From: CALESS01 sp041741455
Lineage (GTDB): Bacteria > Chloroflexota > Anaerolineae > Anaerolineales > Anaerolineaceae
Length of the DNA stretch: 64,000 nucleotides
NCBI GenBank assembly: GCA_041741455.1
Contig: JBGSJZ010000011.1
Location: 33,921-97,920, forward strand
Direction of reading: 5' to 3'
The notes beneath the pieces are model-generated. The model was not told the DNA's origin and ran no database searches. It worked only from the letters and a program-made list of their open reading frames with translations. Shown one piece after another: positions 35,628 to 44,298 of this stretch. The number at the start of each line of letters is the position of its first letter. Position 1 is the stretch's first letter. Made by a program: the position numbers and the translations under genes.

Positions 35628-36379
35628 ACCGATATTTCAGACTACCGCACCCGGTCATTTTTGCACACCGTGGGGCATCCGCTCACGCGCCAGAAAACAC
35701 CCTGGCGGCGTTTTCCCTGGCATTGCAGCATGGCGCGGATGGGATTGAACTGGATGCCAAGCTGAGCTCGGATGGTGAAGTGGTGGTGATGCATGATGCC
35801 ACATTGAAGCGTACCACTGGAGTAGAAGGCAAAATCGCCGAGCGAACGCTGAAGGAAATCAAACAACTGGATGCCGGGAAGTGGAAGGGGGAGACCTTTG
35901 CCGGTGAGCCAGTGCCCACCTTGAGTGAGGTGTTTTACAGCCTGGGCGGGAAGTTGTTGATCAATGTGGAGTTGACTAATTATGGACACGGGGGAGATGG
36001 ATTGGTTGGAAAAGTCATAGCTCTGGTACACGAGTTTCAACTGGAGGAGAATATATTATTCTCCTCTTTTAGCCCAGGCAACATCGCCTTGGCGCGGAAA
36101 CTGGCACCGGAGATTCCAGCAGCGCTGTTGGCCTGGAAGGGTTGGTTGGGAGGTTTTTCCCGGTCACGTTGGATGATGAACATATCACCCCATGGCCTGC
36201 ATCCTTTTCGGACGGATGTCACAACCCGGTTGATCGAGCGGGAAAAACAACGCAATCGATTCATCAATGTATGGACGGTGAACGAGCCGCATGAGATGAA
36301 GCGATTGTTCGGACTGGGTGTGGATGGAATTTTTACGGATGATCCTCGCCTGGCCCGGCAGGTAATGGAGGAACTGTGA
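35624..36379 (+). CDS. Glycerophosphodiester phosphodiesterase
   Basis: The 251-residue TIM-barrel enzyme splits glycerophosphodiesters into glycerol 3-phosphate and alcohol. Family motifs: FAHRGASAHAPENT (catalytic His/Arg/Glu), IELDAKLSSDGEVVVMHD (metal-binding Glu/Asp and second His), and WTVNEPHEMKRLFGLGVDGIFTDDP. No signal peptide is seen, so it is cytoplasmic. Both ends overlap neighbouring genes by 4 nt, so it is translationally coupled. Confidence 0.94.
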   Translation: MNRYFRLPHPVIFAHRGASAHAPENTLAAFSLALQHGADGIELDAKLSSDGEVVVMHDATLKRTTGVEGKIAERTLKEIKQLDAGKWKGETFAGEPVPTLSEVFYSLGGKLLINVELTNYGHGGDGLVGKVIALVHEFQLEENILFSSFSPGNIALARKLAPEIPAALLAWKGWLGGFSRSRWMMNISPHGLHPFRTDVTTRLIEREKQRNRFINVWTVNEPHEMKRLFGLGVDGIFTDDPRLARQVMEEL

Positions 36380-37332
36380 TCCCTGCTGAATGGTTGGATC
36401 AGGCTCAGCAGCGCTTGAGCGGGTTGATCAAGGTTACCCCGCTGCAGGAGGATCGACCCAATGGTTGGTTCCTGAAGTGGGAGAACCAACAGGTGACAGG
36501 TTCCTTCAAATTGCGCGGGGCGTTCAACAAAGTGCTGACTTTGCTGCCGGAAGAGCAGGCGGTTGGTTTGGTGTGTGCTTCTGCCGGCAACCACGGTCAG
36601 GGGGTGGCTGTAGCCGGGCAACAGGTTGGGGCAAGGGTGTTAGTATTTGCCTCGGAGCATGCTGTGCCTACCAAAGTGGCAGCCATGCAAAAGCTGGGGG
36701 CGGAAGTGCATCTGGTGGCGGGGGGATATGCCGAAGCGGAAGCGGCCGGTAAGGAATTTGCCCGGCAGTGTGGGATGACTTGGATCTCCCCATACAACGA
36801 TGTGCAAGTTATATGTGGCCAGGCGACTCTCGGCTACGAGCTTTTAGAGCAGGCAGCTGGACGACGAATTGATGTAATCTACCTGCCTGCGGGAGGTGGT
36901 GGACTGGCCGCTGGGGTGGGGGCGGTTTTTAAACGCTTTGTACCCCAGGTGAAAGTGATTGGAGTTCAATCGGAAGCGTCTGCTTATCTGCATCGCTTAT
37001 TCCACCAGGGGACCCAGGCTGGTGTGATGGAGAGCAATAGTCTGGCGGATGGCCTGGCCGGGGCAGTGGAGGAAGGAGCCATCACCATCCCATTGGTGAA
37101 ACAGATGCTGGATGACCTGGTGTTGGTCAGTGAGGAAAAGATTGGCCGGGCGATAGCGTTTGCATGGCGGCGGTATGGTGAGCAGATTGAAGGATCAGCT
37201 GCTGTCGCGTTGGCGGCTGCCCGATGGTTACGCATGCCTGATCAGAATGCGATTGTTCTTCTGACTGGCGGAAATATTCAACCAGAAACCCTTGAGCAGT
37301 TGCTGGCGCTATATTCACAGGAGGACCTGTGA
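36376..37332 (+). CDS. Threonine/serine dehydratase-like PLP enzyme
   Basis: The 318-residue fold-type II PLP protein has FLKWENQQVTGSFKLRGAFNKV (PLP lysine in SFKLRG), ASAGNHGQGVA and the glycine loop PAGGGGLAAGVG. It lacks the C-terminal ACT-like domain of biosynthetic IlvA, so it resembles the catabolic threonine dehydratase or serine racemase group. The start is a GTG overlapping the GDPD stop codon (GTGA). Substrate choice among threonine, serine and hydroxyaspartate cannot be read from the sequence. Confidence 0.9.
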   Translation: MIPAEWLDQAQQRLSGLIKVTPLQEDRPNGWFLKWENQQVTGSFKLRGAFNKVLTLLPEEQAVGLVCASAGNHGQGVAVAGQQVGARVLVFASEHAVPTKVAAMQKLGAEVHLVAGGYAEAEAAGKEFARQCGMTWISPYNDVQVICGQATLGYELLEQAAGRRIDVIYLPAGGGGLAAGVGAVFKRFVPQVKVIGVQSEASAYLHRLFHQGTQAGVMESNSLADGLAGAVEEGAITIPLVKQMLDDLVLVSEEKIGRAIAFAWRRYGEQIEGSAAVALAAARWLRMPDQNAIVLLTGGNIQPETLEQLLALYSQEDL

Positions 37333-40163
37333 TGCGGCGGGGTTGGAATCTTTTATTTATTCTCACCCTCCTGTTAGGCCTGGGTGGAACTTACCAGGCT
37401 GCTGGCGCTCAGACTGAGACGGATCCGTTCATTCAAGCCCAGGAATTACTTATCACCATGACGCCTGAAGAGCGAGTGGGCCAATTATTTTTGGTTTCAT
37501 TCGCTGGATCTGATATTAAACAGGATGCCCCGATTACAACCTTGATCAACAAGTATCACATTGGTGGGGTAATCCTTTCACGGGCCGATGACAATTTCAC
37601 TGGACCGGATAATTCACTGAATCAAGCCTATGCATTGATCAATCAGTTGCAGACCCAGGAATTTAATGCATCCCTTGCATCACAACGTACACCGACCGGG
37701 ATCTCGTTTCTTCCAGCTTATATTCCCCTGTTTGTTGGTATATCTCAGGAAGGAGACCTGGCGCCAACCGATCAAATTATCAATGGTATGACCGAACTAC
37801 CCAATCAAATGGCGATCGGCGCTACCTGGAAACCAGAGTTAGCCGAAAAAGTGGGAACCGTTCTGGGGAAGGAACTTTCCGCCCTGGGCTTCAACCTGCT
37901 CCTGGGTCCTTCGCTGGATGTGCTGGAAAAACTGGATTCTGAAGGTAGTGAAGATCTTGGGACGCGCACCTTTGGTGGGGATCCCTTCTGGGTGTCTGAA
38001 ATGGGTACCGCCTATATTCAAGGGTTGCATACAGGTAGCCAGAACCGGATGGCAGTGATTGCCAAGCATTTTCCGGGCCGGGGTAGCGCAGACCGGCCAG
38101 CCGAATTTGAGGTAGCTACTGTCCGTAAATCCCTGGACCAGATGGTCGAAGTGGACCTGGCACCATTTTTTGCGGTGACGGATGGATCCCTGGAAAGTGC
38201 TCAAACAGCCGATGGATTCCTAGTTTCGCATATTCGCTATCAGTTTCAAGGCACCATTCGGCTGGTGACCCGCCCGGTCAGCTTTGAGCGCACCGCCCTT
38301 GACCAATTACTGGGGCTGGAACCAATTTCCACCTGGCGATGGGGAGGCGGGCTGATCGTTTCCGACGACCTTGGCAGCCAGGCTGTGCGCAAGTATTACG
38401 ACTCCACTCTACGTTCATTCGATGGCCGAACTGTGGCACGTAATGCATTTCTGGCTGGCAATGATCTACTTTACATCAATAATTTCCTCTCAACTGGTGA
38501 TGAAGATGAACTAACGAGCATTTCTCGGACGCTAGATTCATTTGCACAGAAATACCGCGAGGATGATGCCTTTGCCCAACAGGTTGATGCCTCGGTTTTA
38601 CGCATCCTGACTTTAAAATTCAGGCTATATCAAGAATTTAGCCTGGATCAGGTAAACCCAGAAGTTGGTGGGTTGGTTGATATTGGTCTTTCCGACGCAG
38701 TGACGTTTGAAGTGGCTCAAAAAAGCGTTACTCTTATCAGCCCGGCAGCCAGTGAGCTTTCGGCGATATTACCAAGAGCACCTGTTTCAACAGAACGCAT
38801 TATTTTCCTGACAGATACGCGGGAGAGCCAGGCCTGTTCACAATGCCAAGTGCAAACCAGCATGACAATGGATGCCCTGCAAGCAGCTGCACTGCGGCTT
38901 TACGGTCCCCGCTCCGGGGGACAGGTGCAGCCGAACCGGGTTTCATCTTATTCTTTTAGCGATGTAACGAGGATGCTCAACCAGAATTCCGAAACAAATC
39001 CACAATTGGAATTGGATCTAAATGCGGCAGACTGGATCGTGGTCAGCCTGTTGAATTTAACCCAGGACCGACCAGAATCCCTGGCATTTAAGCGCTTGTT
39101 GGCAGAAAAGCCAGAATTATACCGGAACAAGCGGGTAATCGTTTTTGCATTCAATGCTCCATATTACTTGGACGCGACGGATATATCAAAAGTAACAGCC
39201 TACTACGCGATTTATAGCAAAACGCCAGCTTTTGTAGAAATTGCTGCCCGTTTACTTTTCCAGGAAATCGTCCCAACTGGCGCCTTGCCCGTCTCTGTAC
39301 CCGGCAGCGGTTATGATTTAGCCACGGCAGTTTCTCCTGATCCAGACCAGGTAATCGCATTGCAGTTGGATCTGCAAGCGGAAGTTAGCCCGACACCGAC
39401 CGCCGGTGTAGAGCAGACATTTACACCGGAACCGACACAGGTACCACTCTTCAAAGTAGGCGACTTTTTACCTCTACGAACTGGATTGATCTACGATCAC
39501 AATCACAACCTGGTTCCTGATGGAACCCTGGTACGTTTTGTTTTCACTACTGGTGGAGCAGAGGGCGGAACCACCCAGTATATCGAAAGTGTAACCCAGG
39601 ATGGGGTGGCCCGGGCCATGTTCCGGATTCAGATTGCAGGCTTGCTGGAGATCCGGGTGGTGAGCAAAGCGGCTGAGCAGTCTCAATTGCTACAACTGGA
39701 TGTTTCGACAAGCCAGGCAGCAGCCATCACTCAGATTGTGCCGAGCCAGGCAGCCACACTGACTCCCACTCCGACCATGACCGTTACCCCGACTCCAACG
39801 ATTATACCGGTGGAAACACCAGTTCCACCGACTGGACCGGGAGTTAGTGGTTGGTTATTCAGCTTGCTGTTTATTCTTAGTGTGGCAGGGTTGGCTTATT
39901 GGGGTGGTACCAGGTGGTTCTCGATCCGCTGGGGAATTCGTTGGAGTCTGTTATCGATCAGTATCGGGTTGTTATTCTATATGTACCTGGCAACTGGATT
40001 GCCGGGAGCAGATGACCTGGTGACCCGTTCAGGAAACCTGGGAGTAGGATTGATCGGATTATGCGGGGCGTTGCTGGGTTGGGCATTTGGGGGGTACTGG
40101 CATTATTGGCTGAGCCGGCGGGCTAAAACCCCAACTAACCATCGAATTAACGAACCAAAGTAA
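37332..40163 (+). CDS. Membrane-anchored GH3-family protein with Thr/Pro linker
   Basis: The 943-residue protein has a signal peptide (NLLFILTLLLGLGGTYQAAGA), a GH3 N-terminal barrel (MTPEERVGQLFLVSF, AVIAKHFPGRGSADR, GLIVSDDLGS), a GH3 C-terminal-like domain, an Ig-like region after 690, a TPTPT linker and several C-terminal membrane helices (about 850-935). GH3 NagZ enzymes release N-acetylglucosamine with an Asp-His dyad in KHFPGHG...DSH. Here the loop reads KHFPGRGSADRPAEF, so the dyad is missing. It may use another acid/base, or have lost activity. It starts in the stop codon of the dehydratase gene (TGATG) and ends 17 nt inside the convergent kinase gene. Confidence 0.85.
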   Translation: MRRGWNLLFILTLLLGLGGTYQAAGAQTETDPFIQAQELLITMTPEERVGQLFLVSFAGSDIKQDAPITTLINKYHIGGVILSRADDNFTGPDNSLNQAYALINQLQTQEFNASLASQRTPTGISFLPAYIPLFVGISQEGDLAPTDQIINGMTELPNQMAIGATWKPELAEKVGTVLGKELSALGFNLLLGPSLDVLEKLDSEGSEDLGTRTFGGDPFWVSEMGTAYIQGLHTGSQNRMAVIAKHFPGRGSADRPAEFEVATVRKSLDQMVEVDLAPFFAVTDGSLESAQTADGFLVSHIRYQFQGTIRLVTRPVSFERTALDQLLGLEPISTWRWGGGLIVSDDLGSQAVRKYYDSTLRSFDGRTVARNAFLAGNDLLYINNFLSTGDEDELTSISRTLDSFAQKYREDDAFAQQVDASVLRILTLKFRLYQEFSLDQVNPEVGGLVDIGLSDAVTFEVAQKSVTLISPAASELSAILPRAPVSTERIIFLTDTRESQACSQCQVQTSMTMDALQAAALRLYGPRSGGQVQPNRVSSYSFSDVTRMLNQNSETNPQLELDLNAADWIVVSLLNLTQDRPESLAFKRLLAEKPELYRNKRVIVFAFNAPYYLDATDISKVTAYYAIYSKTPAFVEIAARLLFQEIVPTGALPVSVPGSGYDLATAVSPDPDQVIALQLDLQAEVSPTPTAGVEQTFTPEPTQVPLFKVGDFLPLRTGLIYDHNHNLVPDGTLVRFVFTTGGAEGGTTQYIESVTQDGVARAMFRIQIAGLLEIRVVSKAAEQSQLLQLDVSTSQAAAITQIVPSQAATLTPTPTMTVTPTPTIIPVETPVPPTGPGVSGWLFSLLFILSVAGLAYWGGTRWFSIRWGIRWSLLSISIGLLFYMYLATGLPGADDLVTRSGNLGVGLIGLCGALLGWAFGGYWHYWLSRRAKTPTNHRINEPK

Positions 40164-41172
40164 CCATAAGCGTCAGGAAGAATAAACTTAACGCCAACCA
40201 GAGAAGCGCTTTCTCCTGTGGGTTTTTCAACGCGTCTTTGAACCGAAGTGGACGAGAGACAGGGCGGGGAATGGTCGGGCGATCCCCAATCAGAGCTTCG
40301 CGAAAGGCTTCTACATTGACAGGGCGCTCATCGGGGTGGAGGTTCATGGCCCAAAGTAAAGCTTTCTCGGTACGTGGGCTGACTTCCGGGTTGATTTGGC
40401 GTGGTGAGATTAAGGCTTGCGGGTTGAGAAAGCGCTCCCTGGCGTCAGCCGGAGCGGTGTTGGTCAATAGGTGGTAGAGAGTCGCCCCAAAGGCGTAGAT
40501 ATCCGAGCGCACATCGGTGTGGCCTGAATCACCACCGTATTGCTCCAAAGGAGTGTACAGCGCCGTGCCCTGGCCCTGCAGGATGGTGATGGTGACTTCC
40601 CCTGGAGCTAGCAGCTTGACCAGGCCAAAATCAACAAGTTTCAGAAGGCCGCTGGGGGTGACTTTTAGGTTGCTGGGCTTGATATCGCGATGCAGAATTG
40701 GAGATTCCTGACTATGCAGGTAAATGAGAGCGTCGGCCAGTTGACCAGCCCAGTTGAGCACATCCGTTTCCGGGATAAAAGTAGCATTCTGGCGGGCTTC
40801 CAACATCATGGTGCGCAAGTCTTTGCCAGGCACATAATCCATCACCAGGTAATCGTGGCTGCTGATGGAAAAAAAATCCGAAACTTTTGGCAAATTGGGG
40901 TGGTCGAGCCGGGCGAGGACAGTTGCCTCGCGTAAGAATTGGTCGCGAGCTTCGCGCAGCATTTCCGGAGAAAGGGTGCGATCATGCTCCACCTCTTTGA
41001 GGGCGCACTGGCGGCCTTCCAAACGCAAATCGTCCGCCAGGTAGATGGAACCCATGCCACCCTGGCCAATGATGCGGCGGATGCGGTAGCGGCCGCGTAG
41101 AACTTCACCGGCTTTAATCGGTACAGGCAAAGCAAATACGCCTTTCAAAATATGGTACCCCGGCACTATCAT
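40147..41172 (-). CDS. Serine/threonine protein kinase with C-terminal membrane anchor
   Basis: A Hanks-type kinase (about 341 residues from the ATG at 41172; a TTG at 41205 and later GTG/TTG codons are alternatives). Motifs: GQGGMGSIYLA, CALKEVEHD, ILHRDIKPSNL, VDFGLVKLL and TDVRSDIYAFGATLYHLLT. A single C-terminal helix (LLWLALSLFFLTLMVTLV) ends the protein, so the kinase faces the cytoplasm and no extracellular sensor is present. TATAAT on the minus strand (41225-41230) is the likely -10 box. It is divergent to the FHA-winged-helix gene, a likely target. Confidence 0.9.
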   Translation of the reverse strand: MIVPGYHILKGVFALPVPIKAGEVLRGRYRIRRIIGQGGMGSIYLADDLRLEGRQCALKEVEHDRTLSPEMLREARDQFLREATVLARLDHPNLPKVSDFFSISSHDYLVMDYVPGKDLRTMMLEARQNATFIPETDVLNWAGQLADALIYLHSQESPILHRDIKPSNLKVTPSGLLKLVDFGLVKLLAPGEVTITILQGQGTALYTPLEQYGGDSGHTDVRSDIYAFGATLYHLLTNTAPADARERFLNPQALISPRQINPEVSPRTEKALLWAMNLHPDERPVNVEAFREALIGDRPTIPRPVSRPLRFKDALKNPQEKALLWLALSLFFLTLMVTLVR

Positions 41173-41301
41173 TCGGCGTGAAAAAGCCGGAGTTGTGATG
41201 CACAAATGGATAAACTTTGATATTATTATACAGGATTAAGAGTGTGCTGTGAGGTTAATCTTTCCTTTGTGTGAAGTCAGTCAACCTGAAAGCAGGTCAA
41301 A

Positions 41302-41964
41302 ATGCACCAAGAAGAGAAAGAAACCCCTTTAATTGTTGCCCAGACCGGGTTGTTAAACGGCCAACGCTGGAATATTGCTGACTGCCTGGTCATCGGAAGG
41401 GATGAAACCTGTGAGGTAGTTGTTCTGGATCGGCAAGTTTCGCGTAGCCATGCGCGTTTAACTCGTTTGGAAGAGGGCGTCCTATTGGAAGACCTGGGCA
41501 GCAAGAATGGAACATTTCGCAATGGGGAGCGGGTGGAAGAACCTTGTTTCCTGCAGGATGGAGATTTCCTCATGATCGGCCTGGTCCAATCCTTTGTTTT
41601 CCTCAGCTCGGATGCCACCATGCCGTTGGATGGAGGGCTGCTGATTCCTATGGATCACCCACGCCGCTTGCGACTGGACGTGCGCTCCCGCAGGGTGTGG
41701 GTGCGGGATGAAGAAATCATTCCACCGCTATCAGCCCCACAATTTAAGTTGTTGCATTTGTTATATGAACAACCCGGCAGGGTGGTCACGCGGCAGGACC
41801 TGGTGAATGTAGTCTGGGGTGAGGAAGAGGCGGTGGGGGTTTCCGAACAAGCAGTGGATGCCCTGGTTAGAAGATTACGCGACCGGTTATTTGCGATGGA
41901 CGCGTCGCATAACTACATTGTCACCTTGCGCGGGCACGGTTTGCGCTTGGATAACCCAGAATGA
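41302..41964 (+). CDS. FHA domain fused to OmpR-type winged-helix regulator
   Basis: The 220-residue protein carries an N-terminal FHA phosphothreonine-binding domain (LVIGRDETCEVVVLDRQVSRSHARL, DLGSKNGTFRNGERV) and a C-terminal Trans_reg_C winged helix (PQFKLLHLLYEQPGRVVTRQDLVNVVWG, VDALVRRLRDRL, IVTLRGHGLRL). It has no receiver domain, so a phosphothreonine signal would replace the usual aspartate phosphorylation. The mycobacterial EmbR has the same parts in the opposite order. The divergent kinase gene next door is the obvious candidate partner. Confidence 0.92.
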   Translation: MHQEEKETPLIVAQTGLLNGQRWNIADCLVIGRDETCEVVVLDRQVSRSHARLTRLEEGVLLEDLGSKNGTFRNGERVEEPCFLQDGDFLMIGLVQSFVFLSSDATMPLDGGLLIPMDHPRRLRLDVRSRRVWVRDEEIIPPLSAPQFKLLHLLYEQPGRVVTRQDLVNVVWGEEEAVGVSEQAVDALVRRLRDRLFAMDASHNYIVTLRGHGLRLDNPE

Positions 41965-41980
41965 AATTCCTGAATGACAC

Positions 41981-42011
41981 AAAAATCCGCTCCAACTTGG
42001 AGCGGATTTTT
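41981..42011. terminator. Bidirectional terminator
   Basis: AAAAATCCGCTCCAA pairs perfectly with TTGGAGCGGATTTTT around a single C in the sequence (loop formed by the innermost bases). It separates the FHA gene from the convergent CpXC gene. Confidence 0.92.
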
Positions 42012-42030
42012 GATAGGAATGTTGCGGTGG

Positions 42031-43383
42031 TTATGGTTTGGTCAGGTTCTTCTGCATGACGAAGCGCATAGCCAGGCGATAGACCTGGCGGAGGCGCTGG
42101 CTGATTTCCGGATTTTGACCTTCGCTCTGGCTCTGGTCGGCGACACTGTTCAATAATTGAAGAAATTCCGGGGTGATTTTTGCTTCATTTTGCTGCAGAA
42201 TTTGGCGCGCACCTTCATCATCCGGGGCTGAGAGTAATTGTTCAATCAGTTGCACTTCCGGCGGCGGGGCGCTGGCAGCCTGTAGGACGCCGACAATCTT
42301 CTGCATCTTGTCCACGCGATCCAGGTAACCTTTCTGACGGGCAAGCTGTAACTCTTCCTTGAGCGCTTCGATGAAGAAGTCATTGATCTCCGGTAGAAAA
42401 TCGCGGGTGGCTTTTTCAATGTCCGGTGCGCTCATAAGCTCTTCGAGTTTGGCCTTGGCTTCCTTGAATTTCTCCTGCATGGCCTCATCAATTTCTTTGG
42501 TGAGCTGGAGCAGTTTCTCGCGCAAGTCGGTCAATTTCTGTTTCTGCTCGCCAGCGGTGGCTTCGATGCGGTTGGAGAGGATCTGAAAAAATTCGTAATC
42601 AATCCCGCTGCGGGCGGCGCTGACCAGAGTGGTCAGGCGGGTTTCAGTTTCGGCAGTGGTGATTAAATCCAGTAATTTCTCGCGGGTCAGGCCATCCTTG
42701 GCGGCTTCCTGGAGGGATTGGATGGCGGCCTGGGCTTCCTGGGCTTGAGACTGCATTTCGCGCCCGATTGGGGACAGGGAAAGCAATTCCTGCTGCAGGG
42801 CGGCCAATTGACGGGCGGATTGTTCGTCGCCCTGGGCCAGGCTCACTTCAACAAGTTGGCTGACCAGGCTAAAGAAGGCTTCATCCATCAAATCCTGGTT
42901 TTCTTTGGCGATGGTTGCTCGTTCCTCCGGGCCAACGGTCGCTATGCGCTGCAATAGTTGAAGGCGGACCTGCTGGGCTTGTAGCATTTCCTTGGTGATG
43001 CCATCGGCCGCCAGGATTTTTTCCACCAGACTCTGGTAGGTGAACATGCTGGTTGGGCGCAAGAGGTAGGCTTTGCGTTTTGCCGGGGGCAGCCGATCAG
43101 TGATTTGGGTGATGTAGGGGCCAATCAGACGTTCTTGGTCGTTGACGGTCATAGCCAGTTCTGCTGGGAAGTAGGTGAGCAGTAATTCTTTGTCGGCATC
43201 GTGGTAGACGACCGGGGTGGCGAGGGCGCCCTGGTAACCACAATTGGGACAATTGACGGAGTTGACCGCTCCGCTCAGAAAGCGCTGCTTGGCTTCCGGG
43301 TCAGCAGTAACGTCAAAGAGTTGTTCAAGATCCGCCATGATTGGCTGACGGCAACGCGGACAGGTGGTGCGGGTTTGTGGCAT
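42031..43383 (-). CDS. CpXC-domain protein with long helical region
   Basis: The 450-residue protein begins with a zinc-binding CpXC domain (TCPRCRQPIM ... VNCPNCGYQG), a family of unknown function common in Firmicutes and Chloroflexota. Residues about 130-430 are almost entirely charged and helical (QSQAQEAQAAIQSLQ, KLTDLREKLLQLTKEI), likely coiled coil. TATAAT (43418-43423, minus strand) gives a 28-nt leader. It is monocistronic. No enzymatic motif is seen. Confidence 0.85.
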   Translation of the reverse strand: MPQTRTTCPRCRQPIMADLEQLFDVTADPEAKQRFLSGAVNSVNCPNCGYQGALATPVVYHDADKELLLTYFPAELAMTVNDQERLIGPYITQITDRLPPAKRKAYLLRPTSMFTYQSLVEKILAADGITKEMLQAQQVRLQLLQRIATVGPEERATIAKENQDLMDEAFFSLVSQLVEVSLAQGDEQSARQLAALQQELLSLSPIGREMQSQAQEAQAAIQSLQEAAKDGLTREKLLDLITTAETETRLTTLVSAARSGIDYEFFQILSNRIEATAGEQKQKLTDLREKLLQLTKEIDEAMQEKFKEAKAKLEELMSAPDIEKATRDFLPEINDFFIEALKEELQLARQKGYLDRVDKMQKIVGVLQAASAPPPEVQLIEQLLSAPDDEGARQILQQNEAKITPEFLQLLNSVADQSQSEGQNPEISQRLRQVYRLAMRFVMQKNLTKP

Positions 43384-43524
43384 GGGGTTACCCCTTGATC
43401 TAGGAATTAACGGAAAAATTATACCACGATGGATGATGACTTTCAGAAGGTATTTGAAATTGGCAACCAGGCTGATAGTGATGTGCTAAGTTTGGAAGAT
43501 CTTCCGGGTAGAGTGTTCTAATAA

Positions 43525-44268
43525 TCAGAAAATTTTGATGAGCATCACCACTGCGGTGGCGATCAAAAAGAGATGAACGCCTTTTTCGAAGAGCGCTAAA
43601 GGTATTGAACGGTTAATCTTACTGCCAACGAACTGCCCCAAAAAGAACATGGGAATTAATACCCAGGCATAACGAAGCACTTCCGGAGTGATGAGTCCGC
43701 TGGCACCCTGGCTAAACAGGATGATCAGGCCGACAGGGAAGAAATAGGCCTGGAGGGTGGCTCGGAAGGATTCGGCCGGCCACTTGCGCAAAGTGCCGTA
43801 GATAACTGCCAGCGGACCGTTGGCATTATAGGCCGCTCCCAGGATGCCGGCAAAAAAGCCGAAGATAAAGGCGGAGCGTTCACGAATTTTGGATTTGAAT
43901 TGTGGTTTAATCAAGTTGAAAATTGAAAAAGCAATAATTACAATTGCCAGAATACCGGTCACTAAAGCTTCATAGGCTTTACTGAGCAGTAAAATCCCTA
44001 ATGGAATGCCAAGAACCGAAGCCAGTACCAGCCGCCAGGCACTGCTGAGCTGTACCTTGCGCCAGTCCACCAGCAATATCAGAAAGGCATTAAAGGTATT
44101 CAGGGCTGCTGCTAGGGGAGATGCGGTTTGCACGCCAATCACAAGGGTGAGCAGGGGCATGGCAACCAATCCTCCGCCAAAACCAAACACCGAGCGGATT
44201 GTGGTGGCAAAAAACAGGATAAATGCAATTAAAAGAGTATTTAAGTCAATATTGCCGATGAAGTCCAT
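43525..44268 (-). CDS. TauE/SafE-family anion exporter
   Basis: The 247-residue membrane protein has the two-repeat layout of TauE/SafE: FATTIRSVFGFGGGLVAMPLL in the first half and FGFFAGILGAAYNANGPLAVIYG in the second, with about eight helices. The family exports sulfite, sulfoacetate and other organosulfonates. It is the last gene of the reverse operon, 30 nt after the aldehyde oxidoreductase gene. In sulfoquinovose clusters a TauE-type exporter removes the C2 or C3 sulfonate end product; that role is inferred here from context. Confidence 0.88.
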   Translation of the reverse strand: MDFIGNIDLNTLLIAFILFFATTIRSVFGFGGGLVAMPLLTLVIGVQTASPLAAALNTFNAFLILLVDWRKVQLSSAWRLVLASVLGIPLGILLLSKAYEALVTGILAIVIIAFSIFNLIKPQFKSKIRERSAFIFGFFAGILGAAYNANGPLAVIYGTLRKWPAESFRATLQAYFFPVGLIILFSQGASGLITPEVLRYAWVLIPMFFLGQFVGSKINRSIPLALFEKGVHLFLIATAVVMLIKIF

Positions 44269-44298
44269 GATGTTTCAGTGAATGCTATGCCTTTCCGG

